The translations under genes were made by a program, and so were the position numbers. From Casuarius casuarius (Eukaryota > Chordata > Aves > Casuariiformes > Casuariidae), in contig PTFA01000111.1 of assembly GCA_003342895.1 (NCBI GenBank), positions 2,206,199 to 2,270,198 of the forward strand: a stretch of 64,000 nt of DNA. Direction: 5' to 3'. Shown in pieces: positions 1-13,658 of this stretch. The notes beneath the pieces are model-generated. The model saw nothing but the letters and a program-made list of their open reading frames with translations, was not told where the DNA came from and did no database searches. The number at the start of each line of letters is the position of its first letter. The stretch's first letter is position 1.

Positions 1-1936
1 GCAAATAAGTTATATTTGAGGGAATTATTTCAGTCCCTATTTAAGGATCCTTTTTGGCAATAGTAAACCTGTTACTGCACATCATCATTTAAGCTGAATA
101 CTGTACATTTGAATATACTGTAAATCTAATGCTGTAGTTTCCATATATTGTAGACCAGAGGACAGCATTTGTTATGAGACAGCTGCAGGGAAATTTAACT
201 AAACCAAAACTACTGCTACATTTCAAAGACAAGGAACTTATATATATAACTGCAGCAATATCTTCACCAATTAGAGGCTTGCACAATCTCTGTTGATTAA
301 AAAGTGTTATAGCGGCTGTTCAGTGGTAGTTCAATAAAGTGTTTGAGTGTTTATTCTAAGAAGAAAAAGAAAAAAGTAGTATCTCCCAGCAGTGGCTCAC
401 TGAATAGCCCTGAAGGGCTCCTGTAAGCAGAGAAATTTACCTAAGATGTCAGCACTAGAATTAATCTGCAAAATCATCCTTACAAAGGTATTTGAGAAAA
501 GTTAATATTCCAGGCATTTCGGCTCATTAATTTGCAGTGTCATTGTCACAATGAACACTACAGCCTCCTCCTTAGCATACTGTTCATTTTCCTCTCTTTT
601 TCTTACAATCCAGTGAAGTACTAAAAGACACTAAAATTTGGCCACTTTAATTGCTGGACAGATACTGAGGTTACCAGACTGCAGACTTTGTAGAGGATTC
701 TACCTTGGGAAGCTCAAAATGAATTATCTCTGAAATGTTGTTATTTATTAGCGTTGAGATCATGTCCAGAGATCCCAAGCCTGAATCAGTGGTTTAAAGC
801 TTATTTTGTATGTAGACATCTAAAAGAAACAACCAGGATGACCCCTTTAAAAATTTGGCAGACATCAGCTGGTACACAGAACACCTCTGGACCTCTTAAT
901 GAACCTCCTAGGACCACTTATGGACCTCTTTACAGCAGTCTCTCAGCTCCATGGATTGAAAACCACTGTCCCGGATCAGCGTCCCATTTCTCTAGGCACT
1001 GTGGAGAATAGACCAGAGAGATGTTCCTTGCCTCAGGGAGTTTTCANTCAGCTTTATGTTGAAAAAGGAAAGGTAATTCATTTTGTATGGGACTCAGCAG
1101 ACTCATTCTCATTCTCATCCATTAAAAAACAAATTAGGCTTTGATTCTGCAAGTCCTTGTATGATATTCTGCAGAATATAAACATGTGAGCATTGGCAAT
1201 GCTGGGCACAAATATCATGCAGCAAAAGATGCAGTATTTTATACTGTGCTCTTACACTTGGGAAAGTGTGTGCTGAGCCAGAATCCCCACAGTGGCCAGA
1301 TCTCTGACATCATTTGAATATAGTGGGTATGCTAATCCAATACCTTGCAGATAGGTCTATTCTTTAACATTGACACTGCTAATTAGAAGTGCTGAGTAGA
1401 TTTTGCTTTGAATTCTCTAAAGAAAATTAGAGCTGCTGAGCCAGTATTTCACAAAGTCTTTGATTTGCCACCAGTCCAGAATAGCCAGAAGTATTCAGTC
1501 AGTGACCTGAGAAAGGCTTGGGCTTGTTCAGGTAGTCAGCCAGCAGAGATGCTGAGCAAGTATCTGAGTCTTCTACCTTGAAGCTGACATGAGCTAACAT
1601 AGGCCTCATGAGCATCCCTGCAGTTTGCCCTAAATTTTTGNCTTTCTCCCTAATTCATTTGGATAAATATTAGAGATGTATGACTTCTGAACAGAATTAA
1701 AATAAAGGGCTAAAAGAGAGCAAAATAATACTGCTTATCCCTCTGCCCACCTGGAAAGGGCCAAAGATCTCTCTGGAGATTTTCAGCTCCCGCTAAATAA
1801 TATAAGATATGGATCTAAAACAGTAGCTATTTCCCTTGTTTAGCCCTAAGTCAGATGAACTCCAAGAGTGTCCCAATAAAGTACTTTCAGACCCTGAAGA
1901 CTTCATATATGAAATCCCACTTCATATAAGTGAGGG

Positions 1937-1985
1937 TCTACTTGAATGTGACAGCCACAATCTACTTGAACTGTGACAGCTACAA
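1937..1985. repeat. Tandem duplication, 24/25 bp x 2
   Basis: Two adjacent near-identical units begin at 1937 and 1961, each starting TCTACTTGAA and ending ACAGCYACAA. They differ by one inserted C and one C/T substitution. This is a simple local duplication and does not lie in a recognised gene. Confidence 0.85.
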
Positions 1986-4725
1986 GTCTCCAGATGTTTG
2001 GGGACTTGGATGAGTGGGACTGGACCCAAATAAAAAGAAAGCAGCAGCTCTGCTTTACAAGGTCTGGGAGTGGCCTCACAGCCTACAAAGCCATCAGCCA
2101 GCCAGAGTCTGAGGAGCACTCATCAGTATTTTCTGGATTTCAGGAAGATGAAATAACTGAAGACACACTGAATTTTCCCCATATTAATCTTTAAATGTCA
2201 AGGATGTCATGTGACATTTATAGACCATAAGGATATTACAGATGATTTGCATCTCCTGCTTGTTGTCCAGTCTATTGAGCGGCCCTTCAAGAACAAAACT
2301 TTGGACATCATTATGTATCTGATCATATACGTGTGTGGTGCTTATTGTGCATTCTTGAGTGGCTGCAAGAAAACCATGGCTTAACAAGTTCAAGCTAAGC
2401 AAGATCAGCTCCAGCTAGTTCAAGCCAAGATGCCTGGACTAATATCACAGCAGGGCTATTATGGGTACAAGAAATGAAATGACATGCCTCTTCCAGATTA
2501 CTTTTATTATTTTCTCCTGCCTTCTATCACCATATCAGTCCATTTCAACCTCTTCCGTGGGCTTTTGACTTCACAATATAGCACTGTCCTCAGAACCAGT
2601 AAATATACCACTGGAACCAGCAAATAGATGATTAGCATATTGTTCTGAAAGTTCAATATGCAAAAGGCAGTAAGACATAATGGAAACTATTTCAGGCTCA
2701 GCTTCTCTTTCAAGACTACTGCTAACTGCAGGGGAAAAGCTCTACAAGTCTAACAATGGGAGAAAATATAGACTGAAAAAAATGCATATTAATCAGGAGT
2801 CAAAGAAAGAAGCTTGAGAAAAACGTGGAGGAGTCAGTCTATTTTTAAGAGTGGTCTCTCACAAAGGAATTAATTTGTCTGGTTTCCAGTGTTCGCCAAA
2901 GCCTAGATATGAATGACCTCAGCACAAAAAGATTTTTCTAACTTATTGTATTGACTAGAGTAGTGCTGAAACTTGCATAAAATATCACAAGATTTGTGGG
3001 CAGGAATGTGCTGCCAAAGGAATATTAAACTATTCACCAACATGGGGTGCATGACAAGAGTGGGGGCCTCAAAAGGCAAACTCAGTGGAGTTCACATACA
3101 CTGGGAAGAGCAAAGACTTCCAGGTCCATGCCTATGAATGTGGTGTGGGGCAGAGGAATGGTCATTTGCTCAGGCAAGCACCTTACCAAAAGCTGACAGC
3201 AATTGTGGGTAGACTGAACCTTCTGGTAACAATTTTTTGAACCATTCTAATTTCACAAGATTGAACTGCCCTTGTGTCATTCAACTATACTGAAACGTCC
3301 ACTGATTCTGGGCACATATCTCATGCCTCTTTGCATTGCAGTAAACTGCCTTCCCTGCTCTTTCCCAGTCAATACTGTGAGAAACCGTAAACAAGCAAGA
3401 GTGATTCTGGAAATCTTTGNAACACATGGTTGATTTAGTCATCCTTACAGCAAAGTAAATAGGTTAGTAGTCAAAATTATTTATAATTTTAGGCTTTGGC
3501 TGTATCCAGACCAGTAGGTCCATGCTGGTTTAACTCAGAACAGGAAGGTCAGAGGCAACATCCAGGAAAAAAGTCTGCTAACTCTATGGAAAAGAGAGTT
3601 AGAAAGGTTTATTCACACAGACATATGAGAGAACATTTCTGTGTAACTATCTGCTGCCAATTTGTGGAAGACTAAAAAAAGATTCTCTATAAATTATTAA
3701 TACTACACAATGCACTCAGTNTTTTGTATTATATTAAAAATTTAAGCAACTAGTACAGTGTACAAGTAAAATCTTATGTCCCTTTCCTGCTAAGAGCCTA
3801 TTGTCTACACATTTGTTGGAAAGGTAGGTATTACAAGGAACACAAATTGCTTTTTGTCCAATGTTTTTCAGTGCATGAGCTTTGTTATGGGCATTAAGGT
3901 CTTTCTTACAACAGTGATAGATAGTGATAAATAAGTCTTATTAAAAACAAACTTAATTAAAATTCTACTAAATCAGAGCCCTAATGCAGAAATATAGGAA
4001 TAAACAACACTATCCATTACATTGCCACAGACTCATGCCCATAAAACATTCTTGACAGGTCTGTAATTTAGGACAATTTTCTGTCAAAGATTTGTAAATC
4101 ATTAACCTGTTTGGTGACTCATTTATTAAATTCAATGAACCTGAAACAGCATACATATACTTTCAGCAAAGTTTATAAGGAACTGTATTCCTCCTTTGAA
4201 AGGACTATTTTAGCCAGTATATTTTTTATTTACGAGTTTAATCTTTAAATATACTTTCTATAACTTTTTACCTACATACAGTTTTTTAAATTGATTTCCT
4301 TGGGTTTTTATTTGTTTATTTAATTTAACTACTTTGTTATATTGTTTATAAAGAAAGTTTATCATTTAAGGAATCAGGGACAGAGAGGGGAAGAGGAGAA
4401 GGATAAGAAACAGATTCTCTCATTCGTGAGAGACGAATGGGGGTGGATTAGGGAAGCCAGCTGATTGTTTCTACCTAATTCCTGTTAACCATCTTTGAAT
4501 TTAATTTTACCTGTACCTGTAATTTTTCATTGGTTTTTTTTGAATCTTAATTTAAACCTCACATTTTCAACATTTACTAGTGTTAGCCGTATTCTGATCT
4601 CACTCACTATAACTGAAACATTAATTACATCTGCATTCTACTTAAGTCATTTTCTGTTTAAGTATTAGTTTGGGGCCAAACTAGTGGTCTACTAACTCAC
4701 ACCGGGGAGCCAGCTGTAGAAGGAA

Positions 4726-4746
4726 CTCATATTGTGTGAATATGAG
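4726..4746. repeat. Perfect 8-bp inverted repeat
   Basis: CTCATATT at 4726-4733 and AATATGAG at 4739-4746 are exact reverse complements around the 5-base loop GTGTG. It is a short hairpin of unknown role. In AT-rich DNA such a structure can arise by chance. Confidence 0.6.
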
Positions 4747-4814
4747 ATTATCTGTGGGAAAAAAAAAAAAAAATCACTTGACTTGGGAATAAAATGTTCA
4801 CAGTCTGACCCATA

Positions 4815-4968
4815 CTCAGCATGCAGTGTCACTGAAATCAATGAGGACAATTCAAGACACAGAGTACCACTTAANAGGACTTGTACTTAGCAGCATGAAT
4901 TGGCAGAGCTCCACTGACTTCAGTGGGGCTGCACCAGATTACACCAGCTGAAGATCTAGACCAGTGGA
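4815..4968. repeat. Possible ancient sauropsid dispersed repeat
   Basis: The stretch around 4911-4960 contains ACTGACTTCAGTGGGGCTGC, followed by an ACACCAG motif and GAAGATCTAGACC. I associate this wording with an old dispersed repeat common in turtles, crocodilians and birds. The resemblance is from memory, no terminal structure is visible, and the family is not named. It could be chance similarity. Confidence 0.3.
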
Positions 4969-6816
4969 TACACGGGTGATAGAAGTAAATGCTTTACTTT
5001 AAATCGTTGATACTGTAACCTTTAAAATGAATCTGTGAAAGACCAAAGATTTTAAAGAGAGTATACAACATACACTGTAAATGATCGTTTGTATTCTCCT
5101 GAACTGGAGAGAGAATGGGAATTATCTGATATACACCATTCCTACAAAGGACAACAGTAATAACTAACTGATTAAAAAAATTTAAGCATGCAATTATTTT
5201 TCTTCAATAGCATGACTGCAATACAAAAAATATGAGAAATTTCACATCCGAAAACTCCAAAACATATGGAACAGTTCTTGTTATAGAAGTGCCAATTACT
5301 TAGGGATAGGTTGGCTTTCGTTTGCTGCCTGGTGATCTTGTGAAATAACATTCATGCAGTGTCATTCATCTTGAAAGATGACAGAAGACACTATAAATAT
5401 AGATGTGGCCTTTGAAATTTAAGATTTTTTATGTTCTGCAGAAAAATATCTTCTGAGAAAATGTAATTGACAAAAAAGAACTTTAACAGACTCACCTCGT
5501 CTGCATTCAGTATGCTTGAAAGCTAAACATTGCCAGTTCATCATGACAAACTATGCATACACCCTGCTGAAACACGGCTGCTTTGGCATATCAGGAGAGA
5601 GTAGTTTTATGGAAAANGCAGGCTTTTTGCTAGTGAGAGAGAGCTGTTTAGCCAAAGGCAGCTGAAGTCGTCTCTTCCTAAAGGTTCCTTGAACATTTAG
5701 GCAGAGCTGGACTTCCCCTCCTAAGATCGAATTTGAAAGATATATTCCTTAGCAAACTAAGTAGTAGGAGGAGGATTTCCTCCTTCAGACTGATTGACTG
5801 AGTCAAGTCTTTGAAATTTAAACCCAGAAAGCCTATCTCTAACTTTATGTTCATGGCCTACATCATCTGCCTATTTATTCACTCTCTGTCCCCTCTTTTC
5901 CACCCTCCCCAGCAGTTTAACCACATTTTCCAAGGATGACCAAAATAACTAGCTTTTAAGGTTGTGATTAAAGGCTTGGGATTTTTTTACAGCAATGGTA
6001 GAAAATGTAATAGTCTACATAATGCTGGGTGACAATTTTGCTCATGGTAAATACGTAGTTAGCTCTTCTAGAGCTCACGGCTATTTCAGAGCATTCCTAG
6101 TTTCAGAAAACTGGGATGAGCAAAAAAGTATAGAACTGACTTTATATGTGATTGATTATCCTCTAAAATGAAGTAATCTAATTACTATGAAGCACTTTCT
6201 TCTTACCTCTAAGCTACTTTCAATCCACTATTAAAAATATTTGTACTCATTTACAAGAAATTATACCAGAAAAAAAAATATTTATTTAAGAAATAGCCAC
6301 ACTGCCAGTCAGATTATGGAAAGGGAGGAATTTAAGAAATACCAAATAATTCAAAGAGAGTTCCCTGCGCGTATCTAATCCTTCTTTTATTTTTTTTCTT
6401 TATTTTTTCGTCGTGATGGGAAAAGTTAGCGTTGTGTGGTTACTAATCTTGAATTCTTGAAAATATACATTTAAGGAATGAATTCCTTGGATCTCTAAAT
6501 ATACGCTGTTAAGGAACGTGTACTGAAAAATGTCTGAACTAGCATAGTCCTGTTTAATGCCTTCTGAGGATAATCTCAGCCCACTACCAGACAGCCTGAC
6601 ATGTGTGTTTCCATTCATTCATATATTCAGTAGAATCATTAAGATTACAAGAAAACCTCATCTGATGACTATTATAACCATATGATTTAAACATAATTTT
6701 GCAATATTGGTTCTCCATTTTCATCTTCTAGCTCTGGATATCCTAGAGAATTATTTTGTTGCTTTTTCTTCTCTTAAATCATACACTATCAGTTCTTCTA
6801 GTCAGGATGAGTACCA

Positions 6817-6876
6817 TTTTTATTTTTATCTTTATCTTATCTTTATCTTTATCTTTATCTGTATCTGTATCTTTAT
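6817..6876. repeat. (TTTATC)n microsatellite
   Basis: An imperfect run of TTTATC units, with two TGTATC variants near its 3' side. Low complexity explains the small open frame that crosses it. Confidence 0.9.
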
Positions 6877-7476
6877 TAGTGTGTCTGTGAAGCATTCAGC
6901 ATACATTTGAACACTGAATAGATCACAGATTTCTGTCTGGCAGTAAGACCATGAAACTGCATTTCTTGTTGCTATTACCAGTAAAATGGCAGCCTGAATG
7001 GTTCATATAGTTGTCCACTTTATAGCATTGGGAAATTCTAAAAGAGCTTCAGATATTTTCTTTCTTTAGGTGTTGCTTGGAATTCCTTATTTAGTTCATA
7101 TGTTCTTATTAAATAGATTTTTCCTTTATCCATTTAAGCTAGCGGTCAATATCACTGCTATTTTCTTTTAAACGTAACAAGAATGCTGAATGTATCCTTC
7201 TATTTTGAAGTTATGCAACTTGAAATCAGCTCTGTGCAAACCTAAATATGATAATAAAGACTGCTAGAATGTCATTAAAACTCACATCATGAGCAAACAC
7301 CACAGCTATGACACTGANTGAAGAACTTCCATTTTGTAGTTTCATTTTGTAATCTCTTAGCTGAGGTAGAATTCCTACAGCAAATTGCTTAAATGAACAT
7401 AAAATGTATGGCTTTTCAGTCAAAAAGACTTACACCTCCCCTTGAAGATTTCATTTCAAAAGACTTCTCTTAGGTA

Positions 7477-7513
7477 TTTTATGTTATGCTATGCTATGTT
7501 ATCTTATCTTATT
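7477..7513. repeat. (TTATG/TTATC)n microsatellite
   Basis: A short imperfect pentanucleotide run of TTATG, CTATG and TTATC units. No gene is associated with it. Confidence 0.8.
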
Positions 7514-8294
7514 TAGCATTAGAAATGTAATTGTTTTGTTCAGCATGCAGTGGATTTAAATTATGTAGCACTGTGAAAATACAAAAATAAACACATTCAA
7601 AACTATCAATGTTTTTAATATATTATTTGAGTTTGGTCTANTATTTCAAATAATAAGGTAGGGAGCATCACTGTAATAATTGAACTTTCTCCAGCCTCCT
7701 CATAACATTTTGGGTTCTATCCTCTTGTGGAAATTTAATGCTAATGAATAGATGACAATTTATCAGCATTAATAGATCATTTCTTTGTGATGTTGTCTGC
7801 AGCTCAGTAATTTGTTTGATTGATGTACTTAGCTAATTCCCAATACTGAAACTATGTGCACTCTGTCAGGAAGACTATTGCATTTATACAGAAGCACCAT
7901 TTTCTTGCCAAGGCACAAAAAGATACAAGTTAGGGCTTTTTGTTCCTTTGCTAGCTGCACTTCCACACTAAAATGAAGAAACATATGGACAAAGCTGATG
8001 GACAAATAATTTAAATTTCACCCCAGAATTCAAATGTACTTGGTCTAACTTCACTCATATTGATTTTCTCAGTGATTTATGCTAAATTACAACATATCGT
8101 CAATTCTCCTGTAGGCTTATGGCTCTTTAAAGTACTATCACCCAATTTTGAGAACTTGGGAGGGGCAGTTTTCAGTTAGTTAGTTCATTGGTTTGGGGTA
8201 CTGGTGGTTTTGAGGTATATGAATTATCCTAAAAAATACTCCTTTTTATTTCAAATGACTTTTGAAATTTTTCTCGTGTCTTGTGTTTTTAAAG

Positions 8295-8300
8295 CACATC
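8295..8300. repeat. Target-site duplication, left copy (CACATC)
   Basis: This 6-bp CACATC directly precedes the LTR and is repeated exactly at 8666-8671 just after it. It fixes both element boundaries. Confidence 0.93.
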
Positions 8301-8351
8301 TGCGAGAGATTAATGGACAGCACGCCAATCAATATGATTAAATGTTGACAC

Positions 8352-8357
8352 TTTATT
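8352..8357 (-). terminator. LTR poly(A) signal AATAAA
   Basis: TTTATT on the plus strand, which is AATAAA on the minus strand, placed in the expected R region of the solo LTR. Confidence 0.75.
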
Positions 8358-8372
8358 AAGCCCGAATAGCGT

Positions 8373-8382
8373 CTTTTATATG
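8373..8382 (-). promoter_or_regulatory. LTR TATA-like box
   Basis: On the minus strand this reads CATATAAAAG. It lies downstream of inverted CCAAT boxes (ATTGG on the plus strand at 8419, 8446 and 8462) and about 20 bases upstream of the LTR poly(A) signal, as expected for a retroviral U3/R junction. Whether it still drives transcription is unknown. Confidence 0.7.
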
Positions 8383-8665
8383 CCTTAACCATGATCCCGT
8401 GAATCAAACTATACAGTGATTGGTACATGTTCATTTAGCATGTGCATTGGTACAGTATATGATTGGACAGCATGCACTGTCCATGAGGAAGTTACCTAAG
8501 CCCATAAGTTCCTTACTCAGCATCTAGAGTTGTTTTTCTCGTTCCAAGGACAGCTTCTCGCCATATTGCATGCCCTCTAGTAACCTGACCTACTTTCACA
8601 CTCTTGCAACTAACATCAGGGCTGGATTGCTCACATGTCCGTTTTCCTCTAGAAAATCCCCCACA

Positions 8666-8671
8666 CACATC
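8666..8671. repeat. Target-site duplication, right copy (CACATC)
   Basis: Exact partner of 8295-8300, immediately after the CA that ends the LTR on the plus strand. Confidence 0.93.
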
Positions 8672-10241
8672 AGTGACCATACGGTTGGAATCCAGTCAAC
8701 CCATCTATTGTCACCTACCTGCCTCAAGTCACAAACTTCAGTTCCCTAAATTATGAACATGTAGGAGATTATTTCCAGAGCACTGTTACAACACTTGAAA
8801 CAGCAATTAGGCTTATTTTAAATGTTCTAAATAAACTGCAGCAGCACATCCAGACTATGCAAGAAGCATACTTACCTATGGATCTAAATTCTTTGTATAG
8901 GTGCCTAAAGTTAGATGGGGTTAATACTTCCTGAAGTGTAAAATAACATTTAAGTCCAATCATTTAAGGCTTGCTCAAGGGATCAAGCCCCCAGAAAATT
9001 CAGTAGAATTTGAACCATTTTTCCATATCATCCTACATGCAACTATGTTGTTCTCATTTTGAAAAATGCTGTCTTGCCCCCTTCATTTCCATTCAGCTTT
9101 CCAGATCTTCTTTTTGGCTTATCATCTTAATCATTTCACCTCTCTTTGTCTCTCAGATCAACCATTACTTGTGTGTTTTCGTGTACATAGCCTACTCCTA
9201 CTCTATCATCTTTCACTCATCACTGAGAGATTAACTTTCCCCCTCAGTCATCCCAGAACCTCAGCTCCTTTCACCTACTCATCAGATTTCTCATCCAACA
9301 CTTCAATCCTTCTCCCGTGTGGTCCTTTATATTTATAAGACATTTGAAAACAATTAAATTTCTGCCCTACAGAAAAGATAATCCATCAGCCTGCTACATA
9401 TTACGCATTACTCTTCCTCTCTTTCTTTTTTGCTGGTTTTATGCTTATATTTAAAGCTCCCTGGAGCAGTTACCATCATTTTTGGTTGTATTTGGAGAGT
9501 AACTTGCATACTCAGTCCCATGAGTAGAACCATCCAGCATTACTGAAAAACAAATACAGATTGTAATAACAAGAATAGTAAAAATATAATAACAACAACA
9601 ACATTTACACCAGTTCCCTGTTGCTTAAATCATACTCAATTATATTACTCTATGTGATAGGAAAATATATGCTTCATTAATCCATTACATTAGCTACACT
9701 CTTGGTGGCTTTTCATATGGTAATTATACAAAAGGGGGAGAGCAATTTCAAAGACCAAACATTACAATACGTTACACTTATAAGACAGAAATTGTTATTT
9801 TTGATATTTTTGATCTAACCAGGTATTTTGCTAAAATATAACTAATTCTATGATTGGCATCTACTAGAAATTTGCTTTTGACCTTTGTCTGCCTACTTGA
9901 GGAGCTTGGTAAATTGGCTACTCAAGTCTTATCAGAGTAACTCACTACAAAACTGACTGATCAGATACTGCAACACTACCTAATTAAATGCGTTCAAGTA
10001 CCAAGGATTCCAACTCTGAATAAGACTATTGCTATAAGGCCCCATTTTTCATTGACTGAAAGCACTTAAGGACTTAAGACTGTTAGCTGATCTCTTTGGT
10101 TTCCTTCTTCCCACTGAAGAAATTTAATAACCCATTTTTGTCTCCAGTAAAGTAGTTTTTAGCCAAGTGGTAACAAGAGGTTAAATCAGTCAGGTGAGAG
10201 ATGATTGTTCAATACAATTTTAGGCAAAGTTGGTTGTTATT

Positions 10242-10326
10242 CCACTGTGATATAAGATTGCTTTTTCGATTATGGAGCTTTCACCCACTGTGTTATAAGA
10301 TTGCTGTTTCATTATGGAATACTCTA
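10242..10326. repeat. Tandem duplication, about 43 bp x 2
   Basis: Units start at 10242 and 10285, each beginning CCACTGTG and containing TATAAGATTGC, then TTTC and ATTATGGA. They differ at several positions, so the duplication is not recent. There is no coding context. Confidence 0.85.
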
Positions 10327-12132
10327 GTAAGCTTTGCTGAATTACTATACTATACTTCAACTCTGAGTTGAAACATTATTATACAAGATGGAGGTTTTAC
10401 TGATTCACTGGCTAGGTTGCAAATCTTTAGTAAGAGATGCACTTTGTGATGCTCTAATTATTATTATTAATGGACATCCTTATATCCCAGTTTCTTAGGT
10501 GGCTGGCAGTAGTTATTATTTCCAAACTGTGAAACTAATGTCTCAGAAAAAATTCTGTGCCCTTAATGACATGTTCATTAAGTCTGAAAAAAAAGTATTG
10601 TGCATCTCACTTGTTTACACCACTTCAGAGGCTTAAGTGTTCCCTCAAACCTTCTATCCAATAGCTACGTTAAGATCTACCTTAGTATGAACACAAGAAG
10701 GTAGGTGAAAGATTGTACCCAAGACACTATTACTTACAGTTGAGGGATCTGCAGTGTGCAGGAGAGCTGAGGAAGAGCGCTCTGCCTTTTAGACTACAAA
10801 TTCTTTCAGGCAACAACCACCTTTTGCATACAGAATTTAACAAGTCCAATTTCAGCTGAAGTTTTGAAGATGCTGTGCATATACCTCTACTATTTAAAGT
10901 AATGCAGCACAGAGTTCCTTAAGGTATCAGTGCTGAAGCCCCACAAACAGAGATGCAGCCAGGCAGAAACATTAACTCACGTGCTGAAAACAAGCTACAC
11001 TAATGCAGGGCTGCAACCAAGTGACAAAGCCTACCTTGTGAACAGCAGCATTGTGCTGACCTGGTTGTACACTTTTTGGTACTGCAGTACCATTCTTACC
11101 AGTCTGGATACAGCCACATTGTCTCCCTTCTAGTTCCAGTTAGGCATATCTTGTGTCTCAGATGTCATATTTTAATGGATATGTCATAAAACTCTGCCTG
11201 GCCCTCTACTATTTAGCTGGACATCTACTTTTGAAATAACATATTCCCTTGACTGCCATCAAAATGGGAGTTCTAGTGCTTGTGTGACTTTGTGATACCA
11301 GAATACATGATCCTTGGGAAAATGACAGCTATGTACAGGTTGCAGTGAAGACATTGTGATAGCAGATAAAAAAATGAACATCGATAAGAAAATTATGATG
11401 CTCTGACATTCTATTTGTCTTCACTGAACAGCTGTCTAGGTCAAGCTCTCCATTCTCTACAATTCATCTTGTCATCTTTTTCATCTGAATTTCACTGAAC
11501 ATTGGCTGTCAAAGACCAGGAAAACTGCCTCTGAATTGTATGAAATTCAACATCTTTATCAGATGGCATGATAAAAAGTTGGCAAATGTAAAGGAGGTAC
11601 TTGGAATATTCACTTGAAAAAGATGCACCAACAATCACTGTAACTTCAAAGCTCTTGTTAAGTAAGAAAATCTTGGCATAAAATCAGAATACTGAAGAAG
11701 ATGGCCCTTTGTCCTTCACTAGACATTCATCAGCATTACATTGAACTAAAATGCTATAGTGGTGGGTTTTTTTACATTCAAACCCATTTCCATACAGTTT
11801 TTGATGATCCTTAAGTGTTCACAGAGGTACAGATCTCATCTGAATTGTGTAATGATATTAAGGGAGTAGTTTGATTTGAATGGCATATTTAATTGAACAG
11901 AGCATAATGAAAGTCAGAGACCACCTGGCCTCCTGACCTCTCATGTTTAACGATAGAGTTATATTTAAGAATGCTTAGCTGAGATGTGTTTCCTCTTCAA
12001 GTGGNCTTCCTTCTTCTTCTTCCTTTTTTCTTCTTTCTTCTTCTACAAGCCTTGGGAACAATCCAAACAACAGACAATTAGCCATCTACAAGCAGTTTTT
12101 AGACTTTTTTGGTGTTATTTTGAACATGGTGA

Positions 12133-12217
12133 ATGTGTGTGTGCATGTTTGTGCGTGTGTGTGTGTGTGTGCTCTGCATGGTGTATATATGTATGTTTGT
12201 ATATGTGCATGTGTATG
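12133..12217. repeat. (TG)n-rich microsatellite
   Basis: An uninterrupted TG core near 12155-12171 is flanked by degenerate TG, TATG and TGTATG steps. Poly-pyrimidine TTC-rich sequence lies just upstream at 12004-12045. Confidence 0.9.
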
Positions 12218-12639
12218 ATTTCCCACTGATCCTATTTAAACACTTCTTTAATATGGAATGCACTTTTTAAATATTTCATTAGATTTCCCATGACAGAGGG
12301 ANATGATTCTCTTTTTCTGACAATGGCAGGATCCTGCCAAGCTTTCACATATAATCTAAAAGTATCCTGCAAAGATGGATATAGAGATATGGAAAAACAG
12401 AAAATATCAGCTTATACACTGCTAATTGACATATACTGCATAACTATAAAGGTGCTATGGGTGCAGCAGGTTGATATACAGCTCTTTATTTGACTAATTC
12501 AGGCTAGCATTTCTTCAGCATCAACCCAATTCTTAACTGATGAGGTGAGACCTTCCTCTGCTGTTACAGTTTACTTTACTACCGCACAAACTATTGCAGA
12601 AGTGACATAATTTGTCCCTTTATTCAAGTGAGTTACTTC

Positions 12640-12665
12640 AATAATAATAATAATAATAATAATAA
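12640..12665. repeat. (AAT)n microsatellite
   Basis: About eight and a half perfect AAT units. Confidence 0.95.
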
Positions 12666-13658
12666 AGCCACCATATTTCCTCTAATTGCTACTCAGTGAC
12701 TGGACAAGAATGTGGAACAAATGCCAAAAGTAAATCTGAAGTTAATACTATGTAGATTTAAGACAAAATGTGAATATATTAAATTACGCTAAAGTTGTAA
12801 AAATGTGTGGAGGCAGAAAATCCAAGTCTGATAGCCCAGGTATTTTTCTCCTGTCAGAAGACAGTGTTAATATTCCTGATATTTCTGTGGGGATGTTTCC
12901 ACATGCAGTGAATGAAATGAATGAATCATGATAGCTGACATGCCTCTTTTTTTAATTGCCCACAGCAACAATTCCTTACCTTTTCAATGATCAGAAATCT
13001 TTTATTTTTGATATAGTTTTAATTTATTATCAAGATGACATCTACACTATAAAAGTTGTCATTAAGGCACAATAATTTTTTGTTGAAAACAACACAATTC
13101 TGATAACCTTATGAGTATGGAAGCCTGTGAAACACTGGGAGTACCAGTTTTTCAGTCACCCCACTATCAGATATGACAGATGCATCTTTAAAATAATTTC
13201 AATGAACAACAAAGCCAAAGAATCTGACAAGGCAACCATCTGTTGTCTGCCACCTTAAACAGTGTAGTAACAAAAATTAATCTTCAGCAGAAAGAAGAAA
13301 TTTGGGAACATCCATTCAGGTTTTATTGAGAGATATGTAGTATTAAAGTAGAAATCACCATCACACTGATATAATGGAAAATATTTCAAACATCTTGTCT
13401 GAAAATGCCTGTTATGATTTTTTCCGTGCCATTCCTATGATGTTAAAATGATATTTTATTGTATTGCTCTGTACATGAATTCTAACTGAAATATTTTAGA
13501 CTTGGAAAATGGTAAGAACATTTTACGAGGTAATAGAAAACAGAAAAGAGGAAGTTTTTTTATTTTTTTTCAAACTGTGGACATTTTCTAGTGTTTTAGT
13601 GGAAAACTAGATTTTTTAAAATTGCTTAAAGATGTTAGATGATCAGAAAGTTTCAAAA

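Larger units (their letters stand above)
1..8294. other. Gene-free AT-rich stretch
   Basis: No coding exon, RNA gene or well-preserved transposon is recognisable here. Open frames are at most about 85 codons and carry no family motif. The stretch holds a 16-base A run near 4758, a TTTATC-type repeat at 6.8 kb, a TTATG-type repeat at 7.5 kb, a 24/25-bp tandem duplication at 1.94 kb, a small hairpin at 4.73 kb and a possible ancient dispersed repeat at 4.8-4.97 kb. Eight single N calls lie in it. It reads as intergenic or intronic DNA. Confidence 0.7.
8301..8665 (-). mobile_element. Solo LTR of an avian-type ERV, with perfect TSD
   Basis: On the minus strand this 365-bp segment begins TGTGGGGG and ends CTCTCGCA, so it has TG...CA retroviral LTR ends. 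It is flanked by a perfect 6-bp direct repeat CACATC (8295-8300 and 8666-8671). Read on the minus strand it contains three CCAAT-type boxes, then a TATA-like box, then an AATAAA poly(A) signal, in the order U3-R-U5. The wording of U3 and the 6-bp TSD fit ERVK-like (alpha/beta-retrovirus-related) avian elements; the subfamily is inferred from memory. No internal gag, pol or env lies on either side, so it is a solo LTR left by LTR-LTR recombination. The small open frame crossing it at 8246-8434 is incidental. Confidence 0.93.
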
